A DNA stretch of 64,000 nt from Rhodanobacteraceae bacterium (GTDB taxonomy: Bacteria > Pseudomonadota > Gammaproteobacteria > Xanthomonadales > SZUA-5): contig JACKOW010000001.1 in the NCBI GenBank assembly GCA_024234055.1, positions 536,001 to 600,000 on the forward strand, in the 5' to 3' direction. A program made the translations under genes and the position numbers. The notes below the pieces were generated by a model. The model had not been told where the DNA came from and did no database searches. It saw only the letters and a program-made list of their open reading frames with translations. Numbering within the stretch: position 1 is the stretch's first letter; every line of letters begins with the position of its first letter. This document shows, piece by piece, positions 44,613-52,781 of this stretch.

Positions 44613-45299
44613 TCAGTTCTGACGACTCAGGAATTCACGGCGCTCGGCAATGCTCATGTCCAGCAGCTGCCGATGCAGCTGACGCCGACCCTCGCCATCG
44701 CGCCCCTGCATCAGGCTGCGGAGCTTCTGCCGCTCGGGCGGCGTCAGGGCCTGCAACATCTCTCGCGTGGCTGCCCGGTCTTCCGGCGCAATCTGCAGCC
44801 ACTGGTTGCGGGCGCGATCGGCCTCCCGGGTGGCCTTCAAGCCGGTCAGGAAACCGCGCCGCTCTTCCGGGCTCATGTTCAGGAAGCGCTGCCGCAGTAG
44901 TTCGCGCTGCTCCGGTGGCAGGTAGCGGAAGCGTTCGAAGGACTGCTTCAACTCGCGTTGCTGTTCCGGGGGCAAGTCCCTGAAGGCCTGGTAGCGCTGG
45001 CGGATCTGTTCGCGGCGCTCGTCGGGCAGGTCCTGCCATTCGCCGAAACGCCGCGCGGCCGCCACCCGCTGCTCCGGGCTCAGCGTCAACCAGCGCCGCG
45101 CTCCGCGCAGCAGTCGCTGCTGGGTGACCGGATCCAGCTGCCCCCAATCGTTCTGGTGCGGTGCCAGGATGCGCTGCTCGTCCTGGCTCAGCTCCTTCCA
45201 GCCGAGTGCGCTTTCGGCCTGCGCCAGCCCGCTCAGCAGGCACAGACCGATCGCGATCAGCAGCGGGCGAATCAGCTTCGACAGGCGGCTAGCGTTCAT
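44613..45299 (-). CDS. DUF3106 exported protein
   Basis: 228-residue protein: signal peptide (MNASRLSKLIRPLLIAIGLCLLSGLAQA), then a charged helical domain with repeats of the LSPEQR/LPPEQQRE/MSPEERRG kind, each followed by an Arg/Phe-rich helix. This is the DUF3106 pattern, found next to ECF sigma operons in this lineage. It overlaps the preceding small gene by 11 bp, so it is translationally coupled as the last of four genes. The periplasmic function is unknown. Confidence 0.85.
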   Translation of the reverse strand: MNASRLSKLIRPLLIAIGLCLLSGLAQAESALGWKELSQDEQRILAPHQNDWGQLDPVTQQRLLRGARRWLTLSPEQRVAAARRFGEWQDLPDERREQIRQRYQAFRDLPPEQQRELKQSFERFRYLPPEQRELLRQRFLNMSPEERRGFLTGLKATREADRARNQWLQIAPEDRAATREMLQALTPPERQKLRSLMQGRDGEGRRQLHRQLLDMSIAERREFLSRQN

Positions 45300-45486
45300 G
45301 GTCATCGTCATCGCTGTTGTCGGCGTCTGATTCGAGCTGCGGCGCGGGGGCAGTTGCCTCCTCAAGCGTCATCGGATCAACGAAATCACCAGCGGCATCC
45401 TCGAACTCGGCAAGGTAAAGCAACAGGTCGGCACTGGGCTCCACCGTGGCAGACTGATCGGCAGCGGTACCGGCGAGCGTCATCAT
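45289..45486 (-). CDS. Small acidic protein in the sigma/DUF3106 operon
   Basis: 65-residue protein with no clear signal or membrane segment. It is strongly acidic, with 18 Asp/Glu residues, and ends in a run of aspartates (SDADNSDDDDHER). Its ATG overlaps the stop of the upstream gene (TGATG) and its end overlaps the DUF3106 start by 11 bp. This tight packing is the main evidence that it is real. I do not recognise the family. Confidence 0.65.
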   Translation of the reverse strand: MMTLAGTAADQSATVEPSADLLLYLAEFEDAAGDFVDPMTLEEATAPAPQLESDADNSDDDDHER

Positions 45487-45842
45487 CAACCATCCAAGGA
45501 CTGCTGTTCCAGCCACGCGTAGAACTCCAGGTTCTCGATCATTTCCAGGTCTTCGGCGCCCGCCAGCAACTCGAAGTCGTCGACGCTCTGCACTGCTGCG
45601 ACCGGCGCCGGTGCTTCGGGCACCCGCCACATCAGGCTGAGGGCCAGCGCCACGGCGGCGCAACTGGCCAATGCGTACAGCGGCATCTGCCAGGGCCGGC
45701 GTTGGCGCTGCATCAGCGCCTGATCCAGTGCCGCCTGACGGATTCGGTTCAGGCGTGACGCGGTGTGCCCGTCCAGCTGCTGGAGATCCTGATTCAGGTG
45801 CGCGTTGATCTGATCCATCAAGGCTTCATCGTTCGGCTTCAT
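45486..45842 (-). CDS. Membrane protein, probable anti-sigma factor
   Basis: 118-residue protein with a cytoplasmic N-terminus (about 50 aa), one membrane segment (MPLYALASCAAVALALSLMW, about 53-72) and a short acidic C-terminal part (FELLAGAEDLEMIENLEFYAWL). It follows the ECF sigma gene with a 4-bp overlap. The DLEMIENLEFYAWL end is seen in proteins beside ECF/DUF3106 genes. No zinc motif is seen. Anti-sigma function is inferred from position. Confidence 0.72.
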   Translation of the reverse strand: MKPNDEALMDQINAHLNQDLQQLDGHTASRLNRIRQAALDQALMQRQRRPWQMPLYALASCAAVALALSLMWRVPEAPAPVAAVQSVDDFELLAGAEDLEMIENLEFYAWLEQQSLDG

Positions 45843-46429
45843 CGGTGCTCCTCCAGGCGCCGTCTGAGCGCTTCCATGGCCCGAAACAAGTGGGTCTTGA
45901 CGCTGCCTTCCGAGCAGCCCATCACGCCAGCGGTGGCAGCGACGTCAAAGCCCTCCCAGATGCGCAGCAGGAAGGCCTGGCGCTGCCGGTCCGGCAAGCT
46001 TCGCAGTGCGGCATTGATGGCCAAGGCTGCCTGATCGCCCTGCATGCGGTCCAGTGGGCTGCTGGCGACAGTGTCGGCCACTGCCGCCAGCGGATCTTCC
46101 TCGGTATCGCGGTCACTGCGCAGAAATACCCGCCAGCGGCCGCGCACGCTCTGCCGCCGATGGTGATCCTGGATGCGACTGTCCAGTATTCGCCAGAACA
46201 AGGGTGGCCACTCCAGTTCGGGCTTGTCGGCGTAGCGTTTGACGAACCCGAACATGCTGTCCTGCACCAGTTCCAGGGCGTCGTCGACATTGCCGCAGGC
46301 GAATTCGGCCATGCGCAGGGCTCGACGTTCGATCGCCTTCAAGAATCGATCAAGCTTGAGGCGGAGCGCAGTGGCAGCTTCGTCGCGTTCGGGCATGGTC
46401 TCGGCGTGGACGGTTTGCAGCGCGATCAT
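45839..46429 (-). CDS. ECF-type RNA polymerase sigma factor
   Basis: 196-residue sigma factor: region 2 (FLKAIERRALRMAEFACGNVDDALELVQDSMFGFVKRYAD) and region 4 (LPDRQRQAFLLRIWEGFDVAATAGVMGCSEGSVKTHLFRAMEAL). The start is uncertain: ATG at 46429 is chosen, 46396 and 46471 are also in frame. Its stop overlaps the next gene by 4 bp. It leads a four-gene operon (sigma, membrane protein, acidic protein, DUF3106). Its upstream side borders the DnaA-box region. Confidence 0.85.
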   Translation of the reverse strand: MIALQTVHAETMPERDEAATALRLKLDRFLKAIERRALRMAEFACGNVDDALELVQDSMFGFVKRYADKPELEWPPLFWRILDSRIQDHHRRQSVRGRWRVFLRSDRDTEEDPLAAVADTVASSPLDRMQGDQAALAINAALRSLPDRQRQAFLLRIWEGFDVAATAGVMGCSEGSVKTHLFRAMEALRRRLEEHR

Positions 46430-46647
46430 CGTCGATTCGGGTCTGTCAGAGTCACCCCGTTCAACGTTCATGCGCAAGCACGGTTGACAGTGCCTCTCAA
46501 GCGCAGGCATCGCCAGGGGTTTTGCACAGGGCAGGAGGGTTGGACGGATTTGTTTCAAAATTGTCAACATGGTGACGCCAAAAAAACTCAAGTCATTGTT
46601 TTGTATGTATTTGTTCGAACTGGACAGGAAGTCGCCAAGCTGCGCGC

Positions 46648-46884
46648 GAGCCCGTTCTGACGGGCTTTCCGGGCTCTATCCACGCGGTCATCCACAAAGT
46701 TATCCACAGCTTGTGTGGATATCCAGATTTTCGTCTTTGCTGACTGGGGCTTAGCGCAACTTCGTGAGTTTGCGTTGAGCAATCGGAGCTAAGTTGAAGT
46801 GAAAAAAATTTGTGCGGAAAAGCCCATTTTGGGCTTGACATTTTCATCCGGTTCGCCGCGTTTCGAGCGCGAGCTCGAAAAGTT
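46648..46884. other. AT-richer gene-free region with hairpins
   Basis: The 46472-47191 stretch has no convincing gene and is less GC-rich than its surroundings. Visible structures are an AGCCCGT-TCTG-ACGGGCT hairpin (46649-46666), an AAGCCCA-TTT-TGGGCTT hairpin (46819-46835) and a perfect TTTCGAGC-GCGA-GCTCGAAA palindrome (46861-46880). A/T runs occur at 46801-46811 and 46963-46990. Confidence 0.7.
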
Positions 46885-47084
46885 TTGCACAACACGCGGC
46901 CTCGAGATCAATGCCGGATCCGGATCTTGGGAGACCTCGATGATCTTAGTGCAAGTGACTGATAAAAATAGGAAATATCGGAAAATCCTGGTTTGCTGCC
47001 GGGGTCTTCGGCGGACAGCTTGCGGCGTCGCAGCAAGGTGCGCCTGGTTTCTTCCACAGAGTTATCCACAGCCCTTGTGGACAA
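46676..47084. other. Two DnaA-box clusters (possible replication-control or origin-like region)
   Basis: Cluster 1 has TTATCCACA exact at 46700-46708, TCATCCACA at 46688-46696, an inverted box TGTGGATAT at 46714-46722 and CTATCCACG at 46676-46684. Cluster 2 has TTATCCACA exact at 47062-47070 and the inverted TGTGGACAA at 47076-47084. In both, the exact box is followed after 5 bp by an inverted box. Between them lies the AT-richer section. dnaA, dnaN, mnmG and parAB are not in the window, so this could be an origin, a DnaA-titrating (datA/DARS-like) site or a DnaA-controlled promoter region. Confidence 0.65.
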
Positions 47085-47191
47085 ACGCAAAGAACGCTGT
47101 GCACACGGCCATTTAGGTGAAAAAGCTCAGGGGATTCTCAAATTCCGTAGCGAGCCCGGCGGCAAGCGCGGCAGGCCGCCCCCGCCAGAGT

Positions 47192-49504
47192 TCAGCCGCC
47201 GCCGAGGGCAGCGCGCAGCTGGTTGACTGCAGGCGCCGAGGCATCCAGCTTCTCGGCGTTCTTCAGGTCTTCGCGGGCTTGCTCGGCAGACCCGCGCTCC
47301 AGTGAACGCAGGCCGTTGCTGGCATAGGTCTCGGCCACCCTGCGCTTGAGCTCACTCATGCCGGAATAGCGGGGATCGACGGCATTCAGTGCTGAGATAT
47401 CGGCATCGGCGTAGGTAGCGCGCCCCTGAGCCAGATTGCGATCGATGCGTTCGCGCAGCTTCTGGCCTATAGCCTCCATGCCGGCCTTGGCATCGGCGCT
47501 GCGCGGATCGACGTTCATCGCGTTGCGGAACTTGTCGTAGGCAGAGTCGCCTGGAGGCTCGAGCAACTGATCGTTCGCCAAGGCCTGCCGACCCTCACGA
47601 ATGAACTGGTCATGCCTGGCCAACTGCTCAGGACTCGGGCCACGGGCTCGGGCCTGCGCGTCCTCCAGACGCTCGCGCAGATCGGTCAGGCCGCGGCTGC
47701 GGGGCGCCAGTGCCTGAATGCGTTTCAGAAGATCGGTGGCGCGATCGAACTGGCCGGTCTCGATGGCCAACTCAGCCTGAGCGATGGCAGACCGGACTGT
47801 ACGATCCAGTCCCGCTGTTGCCTCGCGGTTGCCGGGCTCCAGGGCGAGCACGGCGCGATAGCGGTCGGCAGCGCTGTTGCCTCGCGGCTCCACCCAGCGG
47901 TTCTTGCCGGCGAGGTCTTCGGCTTCGGCCAGCAGTGCCGGGATCTGCGCGCCTCTCTGCTGCTGCTTGCGAGCTTCGGCAATGGCCTGGTCCAGCTCGC
48001 TGGCGGTGCTGGCCAGCGCCGGCACGGCCGCCAACTGCTGCTGCAAGTCGGCGGCAGCGGTCAGGTCATTGGCCACAATCAAGGTCCGCGCCTGGGCGGC
48101 CAGGGCCTTGCCGATGCGGTCGATGGCGCTGCGGGCTTCCGGATTGTCCGGGTCGATCTGCTGGGCCGCTACAAAGGCGGCCAGTGCGCCATCGGCGCCG
48201 GCAAGTCGCCCGGCTGCTTCCGCGCTGCGAGCCTCTGCCAGCTCACGAACAGCAGAAACAGGCAATGTCGGATCGGGCGTCGGTGGGGTCGGGTCGCTGG
48301 CGACCGGATTTCCGCTCGATCCGGGCTCGGGCTGTGGGTTCGTGCTGACGGCCGGCGCTGGATTCGCTGTGGGCGTGGGCGCTGCCGCTGGCTTCAGGGC
48401 TTCCGTCACCCAGGCGGTGACCAGTGGTCTCTGCCAATAGGCCAGGCCGGCCAGCAGCACCAGTGCTGCCAGAAACCACCAGATTCCGCGCCGCGGGGCC
48501 GGTGCCGATGCCGCTCGCGGGCGCGCTTGGGGGCGTGGGGTCGCGCGCAGGCCGCCCTCGTCCATCGCATCGATGCGACCGATCTGGGGTTCGGTGCGTA
48601 CTGCACCCTGGGTGTCGTAGCCGGAACTTCGTGCGACGCGCACCGGCTGCGTGCGGGACTCGCCATTGCCTGAAGGATCGGTGTCACCGGCATCCAGGCG
48701 CTTCTCGATGGCGGCCAGCGCCGCTTCGATCTCGCCGCCCGTCTGATAGCGATCGCCCGGTTCCTTGGCCAGCATCCGGTCAAGTACAGGCTGCAGGATC
48801 TTGAACTCAGACGGTAGCTGCGGGATCGGCGCAGTCATGTGCATGATGCCGACGGCGAGCGAATCGCTGGCCTCGAACGGCACCTTGCCGGTGATCAGTT
48901 GAAAGAACACCACGCCCAGGCTGTAGAGATCGGCGCGGCCGTCGATGGCGCGCCCGCGCAGCTGTTCCGGGCTCATGTAGTGCGGGGTGCCGACCACCGA
49001 GCCGGTCTTGGTCATGATCGTGCCCGAATCGGCGGCCCGGGCAATGCCGAAGTCGCCGAGCACGCAGGTGCCATCCTCGCGCAGCAGAATGTTGTCGGGC
49101 TTGACGTCGCGGTGGATGAAGCCCTTTTCCTGGGCGTAATGCAGCGCCATGGAAATTTCGCGGATACAGCGCAGGGCCGGTTTCAGAGCCAGCGGCTTGT
49201 CGCCGCGGCGCATGACCGGGCCGCCCGGCAGATACTCCATCGTGCAGTAATGAAAGCCGTTGTAGACGCCCACGTCGAAGATGCTGACCACGTGGCGGTG
49301 GTGCAATTTGGCCGCAATCCGAGCCTCGCGCAGGAAGCGCTCGCCGAAGGTCGGGTCGGCCGACAGCTGTGGCGCCATGATCTTGAGCGCGACTTCGCGT
49401 TCAACCGATTCCTGCATGGCGAGGTACACCGACGCCATACCGCCCCGCCCCAGAGGACTGAGGACGCGGTAACCCGGAATGTTGGGGACGTGATCGGCGC
49501 TCAT
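47192..49504 (-). CDS. Membrane-bound Ser/Thr protein kinase
   Basis: 770-residue Hanks-type kinase. The N-terminal kinase domain (about 10-270) has GRGGMASVY (glycine loop), Lys41, HRDVKPDN (131-138, catalytic Asp133), DFG (151-153) and GTPHYMSPEQ. After a Pro-rich linker comes one membrane segment (WWFLAALVLLAGLAYW, about 342-357). The periplasmic part is helical with TPR-like repeats (ALAAFVAAQQIDPDNPEARSAI; YRAVLALEPGNREATAGLD). The start at 49504 is preferred; the upstream open frame is 8-bp repeat DNA. It is last in a run after ECF sigma, anti-sigma and the HEAT protein. The substrate is unknown. Confidence 0.93.
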   Translation of the reverse strand: MSADHVPNIPGYRVLSPLGRGGMASVYLAMQESVEREVALKIMAPQLSADPTFGERFLREARIAAKLHHRHVVSIFDVGVYNGFHYCTMEYLPGGPVMRRGDKPLALKPALRCIREISMALHYAQEKGFIHRDVKPDNILLREDGTCVLGDFGIARAADSGTIMTKTGSVVGTPHYMSPEQLRGRAIDGRADLYSLGVVFFQLITGKVPFEASDSLAVGIMHMTAPIPQLPSEFKILQPVLDRMLAKEPGDRYQTGGEIEAALAAIEKRLDAGDTDPSGNGESRTQPVRVARSSGYDTQGAVRTEPQIGRIDAMDEGGLRATPRPQARPRAASAPAPRRGIWWFLAALVLLAGLAYWQRPLVTAWVTEALKPAAAPTPTANPAPAVSTNPQPEPGSSGNPVASDPTPPTPDPTLPVSAVRELAEARSAEAAGRLAGADGALAAFVAAQQIDPDNPEARSAIDRIGKALAAQARTLIVANDLTAAADLQQQLAAVPALASTASELDQAIAEARKQQQRGAQIPALLAEAEDLAGKNRWVEPRGNSAADRYRAVLALEPGNREATAGLDRTVRSAIAQAELAIETGQFDRATDLLKRIQALAPRSRGLTDLRERLEDAQARARGPSPEQLARHDQFIREGRQALANDQLLEPPGDSAYDKFRNAMNVDPRSADAKAGMEAIGQKLRERIDRNLAQGRATYADADISALNAVDPRYSGMSELKRRVAETYASNGLRSLERGSAEQAREDLKNAEKLDASAPAVNQLRAALGGG

Positions 49505-49565
49505 TGCGCCGATGATGGCATGAAGGAGGGGGCGCGGGGCACGGGGCAGGGGAAAAGCGCTGCTA

Positions 49566-49728
49566 CGAGGGCGAGAGGGCACGAGGGCGAGAGGGCGAGA
49601 GGGCACGAGGGCGAGAGGGCACGAGGGCAAGAGGGCGAGAGGGCACGAGGGCACGAGGGCACGTAAGTGCTGGCTTGGCGCGAGCTTTTGATTCTGCGTG
49701 CCCTCTCGCCCTCGTGCCCTCGTGCCCG
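49566..49728. repeat. 8-bp GAGGGCGA/GAGGGCAC arrays in inverted orientation (copy 1)
   Basis: The left array has twelve 8-bp GAGGGC(GA/AC/AA) units (49567-49662). The right array has the complementary GCCCTCGT units (49699-49728). The core between them (GTAAGTGCTGG...GAGCTTTTGATTCTGC) resembles the cores of the copies at 55.0 and 62.7 kb. The element lies between the kinase gene and the HEAT-repeat gene. Confidence 0.9.
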
Positions 49729-49732
49729 CCAG

Positions 49733-50830
49733 CTACTCCAGCGTCTGACCAATGGCCTCCAGGGCGGCGCTCTCACCGCTGGAGCTCAGGGCGTGGAGCA
49801 GCGCCCTGCGGATTTCCGCGGGCTGCGGCGCCCGGTACAGCTCGATCATCGCGGGCACTCCGCGCGCGGGAGGCACCATGCTCAAGGCGCGGACCGCATG
49901 CAGCCGCAGCGGCAGGGCTTGATCGCCGCTGACCAAGGCTTTCAGGCTGGCCACGTCGCCGGCGATGGCGAGCGCATCGATGGCGCTGCGCTGGGCATCG
50001 CGATCGGTCAGGGAGGGCAGCAGTTCGGCCACCTTGGCGGACTGACCCATGGCGCCCAGCACCCGAATGGCGTGACTCTGCAGCTCGGGATCGGTTTCGC
50101 TGCGGGCCAGCCGCAACACCAGTTCCGGGCGGCCGCTGACCAGTCCGGCATCGATCACCGCGCGCTTCAGACTGTCGTCGCTCTCGCGCTGATAGTAAGC
50201 GACCAGGCGATCTGCTGCGCTGGCGTCGCCGGCCAGAGCCAGTGTCTGGATTGCTTCGCGCTTGAGTGCGGCCGAGCCCTTGCCTTCGAGGATGCTCTCG
50301 ATGGCCGTCGCGGCGGCAGCTGCATCGAGCTGCACCATGATGAACAGTGCGCGCTTCTTGATGCGCTCGCTGTGGTCCCCCTCCAGCACTCGCGACAGGA
50401 TCGGGACGGCCTTGTCCGGACTGCTGATCATCAGTGCGTCCAGGGCCATGATCCGGCTCTCGTCGGCCGGACTGTCGGCGCCCATCAGCTCGGCCGCATC
50501 GTCTGCCCAGGCACTGTCGGGGTACTCGGAGAGCAGTTTCTGGCTGAGTCCGATGGCGCCGGCCCGGTCGCCTGAGCGATCCAGCGCATAGGCCTGCCAG
50601 TACAAGGCGGCATCGCGGCCGGCGCCTCCGCTGCGGGCCAGGGATTCTTCCAGGTTCCTGAACTGCTGCACCGCAGCCAGCCAGTCCTGGCGGTCCAGAG
50701 CTGCGTGACCGGCTCGATAGAGGCTGCTGGCTTGCCGCGTCGCGCTGGGCAGATCTTCGCCGGGCAGCGCCAAGGCCTGTCCGGTGAGGGCCAGGCACAA
50801 CAGCAGTGATCGAGTGAAATGGCGAATCAT
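49733..50830 (-). CDS. Exported HEAT-repeat protein
   Basis: 365-residue secreted protein: signal peptide (MIRHFTRSLLLCLALTGQALA), a short TPR-like helical part (YRAGHAALDRQDWLAAVQQFRNLEE), then about six HEAT/PBS-lyase-type helical repeats (DPELQSHAIRVLGAMGQSAKVAELLPSLTDRDAQ as two repeats). Such scaffolds bind proteins. The start at 50830 gives the signal peptide. It is 13 bp downstream of the anti-sigma gene, so it is likely part of the ECF operon. The function is unknown. Confidence 0.82.
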   Translation of the reverse strand: MIRHFTRSLLLCLALTGQALALPGEDLPSATRQASSLYRAGHAALDRQDWLAAVQQFRNLEESLARSGGAGRDAALYWQAYALDRSGDRAGAIGLSQKLLSEYPDSAWADDAAELMGADSPADESRIMALDALMISSPDKAVPILSRVLEGDHSERIKKRALFIMVQLDAAAAATAIESILEGKGSAALKREAIQTLALAGDASAADRLVAYYQRESDDSLKRAVIDAGLVSGRPELVLRLARSETDPELQSHAIRVLGAMGQSAKVAELLPSLTDRDAQRSAIDALAIAGDVASLKALVSGDQALPLRLHAVRALSMVPPARGVPAMIELYRAPQPAEIRRALLHALSSSGESAALEAIGQTLE

Positions 50831-50843
50831 GATGGATGTCCGT

Positions 50844-51575
50844 TCAAAGTCGTTGCGTTGCCGCGCCTTGCAGCGCCTCCAGCGCCTGCAGCCGGTACAG
50901 CAGATCGCGGCTGCGAATCTGTTCCTGGGCGAGGCGGGCACCACCCAGGCCGCCATCGGCGTCGCCGTTGGCCAGTTCCAGCAACACCGGCTCCAGCTCG
51001 ATCAGGAATTGCGCCAGTACCGGCTTGCCGGCGCGCTCGGCAGCTGCGGCATAAAGTCGGTTGCCCTCGATCAGGCTGCCGGCCAGCGCGCCCAGGTCAA
51101 CATCATCGCCGTTCTTGGCCACTCGCAGCAGTCGCTCGGTCTGGCTCAAGTGTTGTGACAGGTGGGCTGCCAATACCCGCTGGCCACCATCATCGCTGAG
51201 GCTCGCGGTCAGCGCTGCCGGAACCTCGGGCACCGACTCGCGCCAGTTGAGCCCGATGACCAGCCCCAGGCCGACGCTGGCAGCCAGGGCAAGGGCCGGT
51301 GCCAGCCAGCTCAACCAGCCTGGGCGCTCTGGCTTGGGCATCTGCGCCTGTACCCGCGGGCGCAGTTGGCGCCAGATCCGGGACTCGAACTCCGGGTCAG
51401 GTTCGGGAGCAGACAACGCCTGGCCGGATGCATCCAGCAAGCGTCTCAGTTCGGCATAGCGCCGCGCCGTGAGTGGATCCTCGGCAATCGCGGCTGCGAT
51501 CGCTGCCATGTGTTCGGGGCCCAGATCCTCCCCGAACTGGAACATCAGCAGTTCCTCATCGCTGGGCTTGATCAT
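50844..51575 (-). CDS. Probable anti-sigma factor with membrane segment
   Basis: 243-residue protein: a cytoplasmic N-terminal domain (MIKPSDEELLMFQFGEDLGP..., about 1-85), one membrane segment (WLAPALALAASVGLGLVIGL, about 89-108) and a periplasmic helical part. It follows an ECF sigma gene with a 4-bp overlap, the usual anti-sigma position. There is no cysteine or zinc motif. Anti-sigma role is inferred from this context. Confidence 0.75.
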   Translation of the reverse strand: MIKPSDEELLMFQFGEDLGPEHMAAIAAAIAEDPLTARRYAELRRLLDASGQALSAPEPDPEFESRIWRQLRPRVQAQMPKPERPGWLSWLAPALALAASVGLGLVIGLNWRESVPEVPAALTASLSDDGGQRVLAAHLSQHLSQTERLLRVAKNGDDVDLGALAGSLIEGNRLYAAAAERAGKPVLAQFLIELEPVLLELANGDADGGLGGARLAQEQIRSRDLLYRLQALEALQGAATQRL

Positions 51576-52126
51576 GATGTACTCGTTTCAAAATGGGCGA
51601 GGTGGTCGCGCATCTTGCGCACTGCGCGAAAAATGGCTTGCTTGCAGGCGTTGACATTGCTCGACAGCGTCAGCGCAATCTCGGCCAGACTGCGTTGTTC
51701 CAGGTGCCGAAGGACGAAGACGCTGCGCTCCAGCGCCGTCAATTGCGAGAGCGCCGCGCCGATGCCCACGGCCAGTTCGGCCTGGCTGGCCTGGCCCTGA
51801 GGATCGGCCAGCTCATCTTCCAGGTCGGCTGGCATGTCCGCATTCATGTCCTCGGGATGCCGTCGGCGCAGGAACTCGATCGCCGTATTGACCGCGATCC
51901 GGTGCATCCAGGTGCCGAACGAAGCCCGTCCGTCGAATTGATCCAGCCGCCGGTGGGCCTTCAGAAAGGCCTCCTGCAGCGCGTCCTCAGCCAATGCAGG
52001 ATCGCCGAGCAGGCGCGCGCACACCGCGTGGCAGGAGCGCGCATGGGTTTCGAACAGACGCTGGAACGCCCGCATGTCGCCACGGCGACAGCGTTCCACC
52101 AGCGCTGAGTCGGATTCAGGGTGCAT
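51572..52126 (-). CDS. ECF-type RNA polymerase sigma factor
   Basis: 184-residue sigma factor: region 2 (ALVERCRRGDMRAFQRLFETHARSCHAVCARLLGDPALAEDALQEAFLKAHRRL) and region 4 (LTALERSVFVLRHLEQRSLAEIALTLSSNVNACKQAIFRAVRKM). The ATG at 52126 is chosen; the frame upstream is 7-bp repeat DNA. It overlaps the putative anti-sigma by 4 bp. The repeat array begins about 47 bp upstream, where its promoter should be. Confidence 0.9.
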   Translation of the reverse strand: MHPESDSALVERCRRGDMRAFQRLFETHARSCHAVCARLLGDPALAEDALQEAFLKAHRRLDQFDGRASFGTWMHRIAVNTAIEFLRRRHPEDMNADMPADLEDELADPQGQASQAELAVGIGAALSQLTALERSVFVLRHLEQRSLAEIALTLSSNVNACKQAIFRAVRKMRDHLAHFETSTS

Positions 52127-52172
52127 GCGGGCTTGGACGAGGATGACGGGGGAAAGGTTACGCCGCGATCCT

Positions 52173-52681
52173 GGTTGTCGGTTGTCGGTTGTCGGTTGTC
52201 GGTTGTCGGTTGTCGGGACTCGGGACTCGGGACTCGGGACTCGGGACTCGGTCGCGCTCACATCCTGGCGTCATTGCGAGCCACCTGTTTCGGCCCGACA
52301 CTGCCCACGGGCTATGAACCCCGCGGCGTCATTGCGAGCGTAGCGAAGCAATCCAGGGATGTGCGGCGCTACCCTGGATTGCTTCGTCGCTGCGCTCCTC
52401 GCAATGACGCATCAATAACTTACGATATGGGTTCATGGAGAGCCACCTGTCTCGCCCCGACACTGCGCACGTGCCATGGACCACAAACCCGCCTGTAGGA
52501 GCGACCTCGCGTCGCGACCGGCAAGCCGCAGGTCCACAGTAGTGGTCGCGCCACAAGGGCGCTCCTACCAGTGGACAAAGGCGTCGCTGCGCTCGCAGTG
52601 ACGCTAATCCAAGTGTGCGCCACCACCAAGCACCAACCGGCAACCAACAACCGACAACCGACAACCGACAACCGACAACCA
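52173..52681. repeat. Composite repeat island between two 7-bp-unit arms
   Basis: The left arm has GGTTGTC units (52174-52216) that change directly into GGGACTC units (to 52251). The right arm (52630-52681) has the complementary CGACAAC units. Inside are, in order: a minus copy of the 54-bp GGTTCATGG family (52267-52320), the 85-bp element identical to 27701-27785 (52326-52410), a second partial 54-bp family copy (52440-52481), and the TAGGAGCG...CGCTCCTA inverted element (52494-52568). No gene is visible. Confidence 0.93.
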
Positions 52682-52781
52682 TCGAGCCAGCCTGTACCAA
52701 TGGACAACTAGGCCGAACCCGGTGCGCGGCCTAGCCTTCGCTGCCATGTCGCATAGCCGTCTTGAAGGGGAGAATACGCTC

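Noticed and set aside
49505..49654. Kinase start upstream in the 8-bp array
   Set aside because: The additional residues (repeated PSCPLAL) are repeat-derived; the kinase domain begins properly from 49504.
49566..49664. 8-bp arrays considered as a CRISPR
   Set aside because: Units are 8 bp with no unique spacers of regular length, and no cas genes are nearby.
52127..52261. N-terminal extension of the ECF sigma gene through the 7-bp array
   Set aside because: The extension translates only the repeat (SRVPSPESRVP, TTDNRQP) and no relative would begin this way; the ATG at 52126 fits the family.
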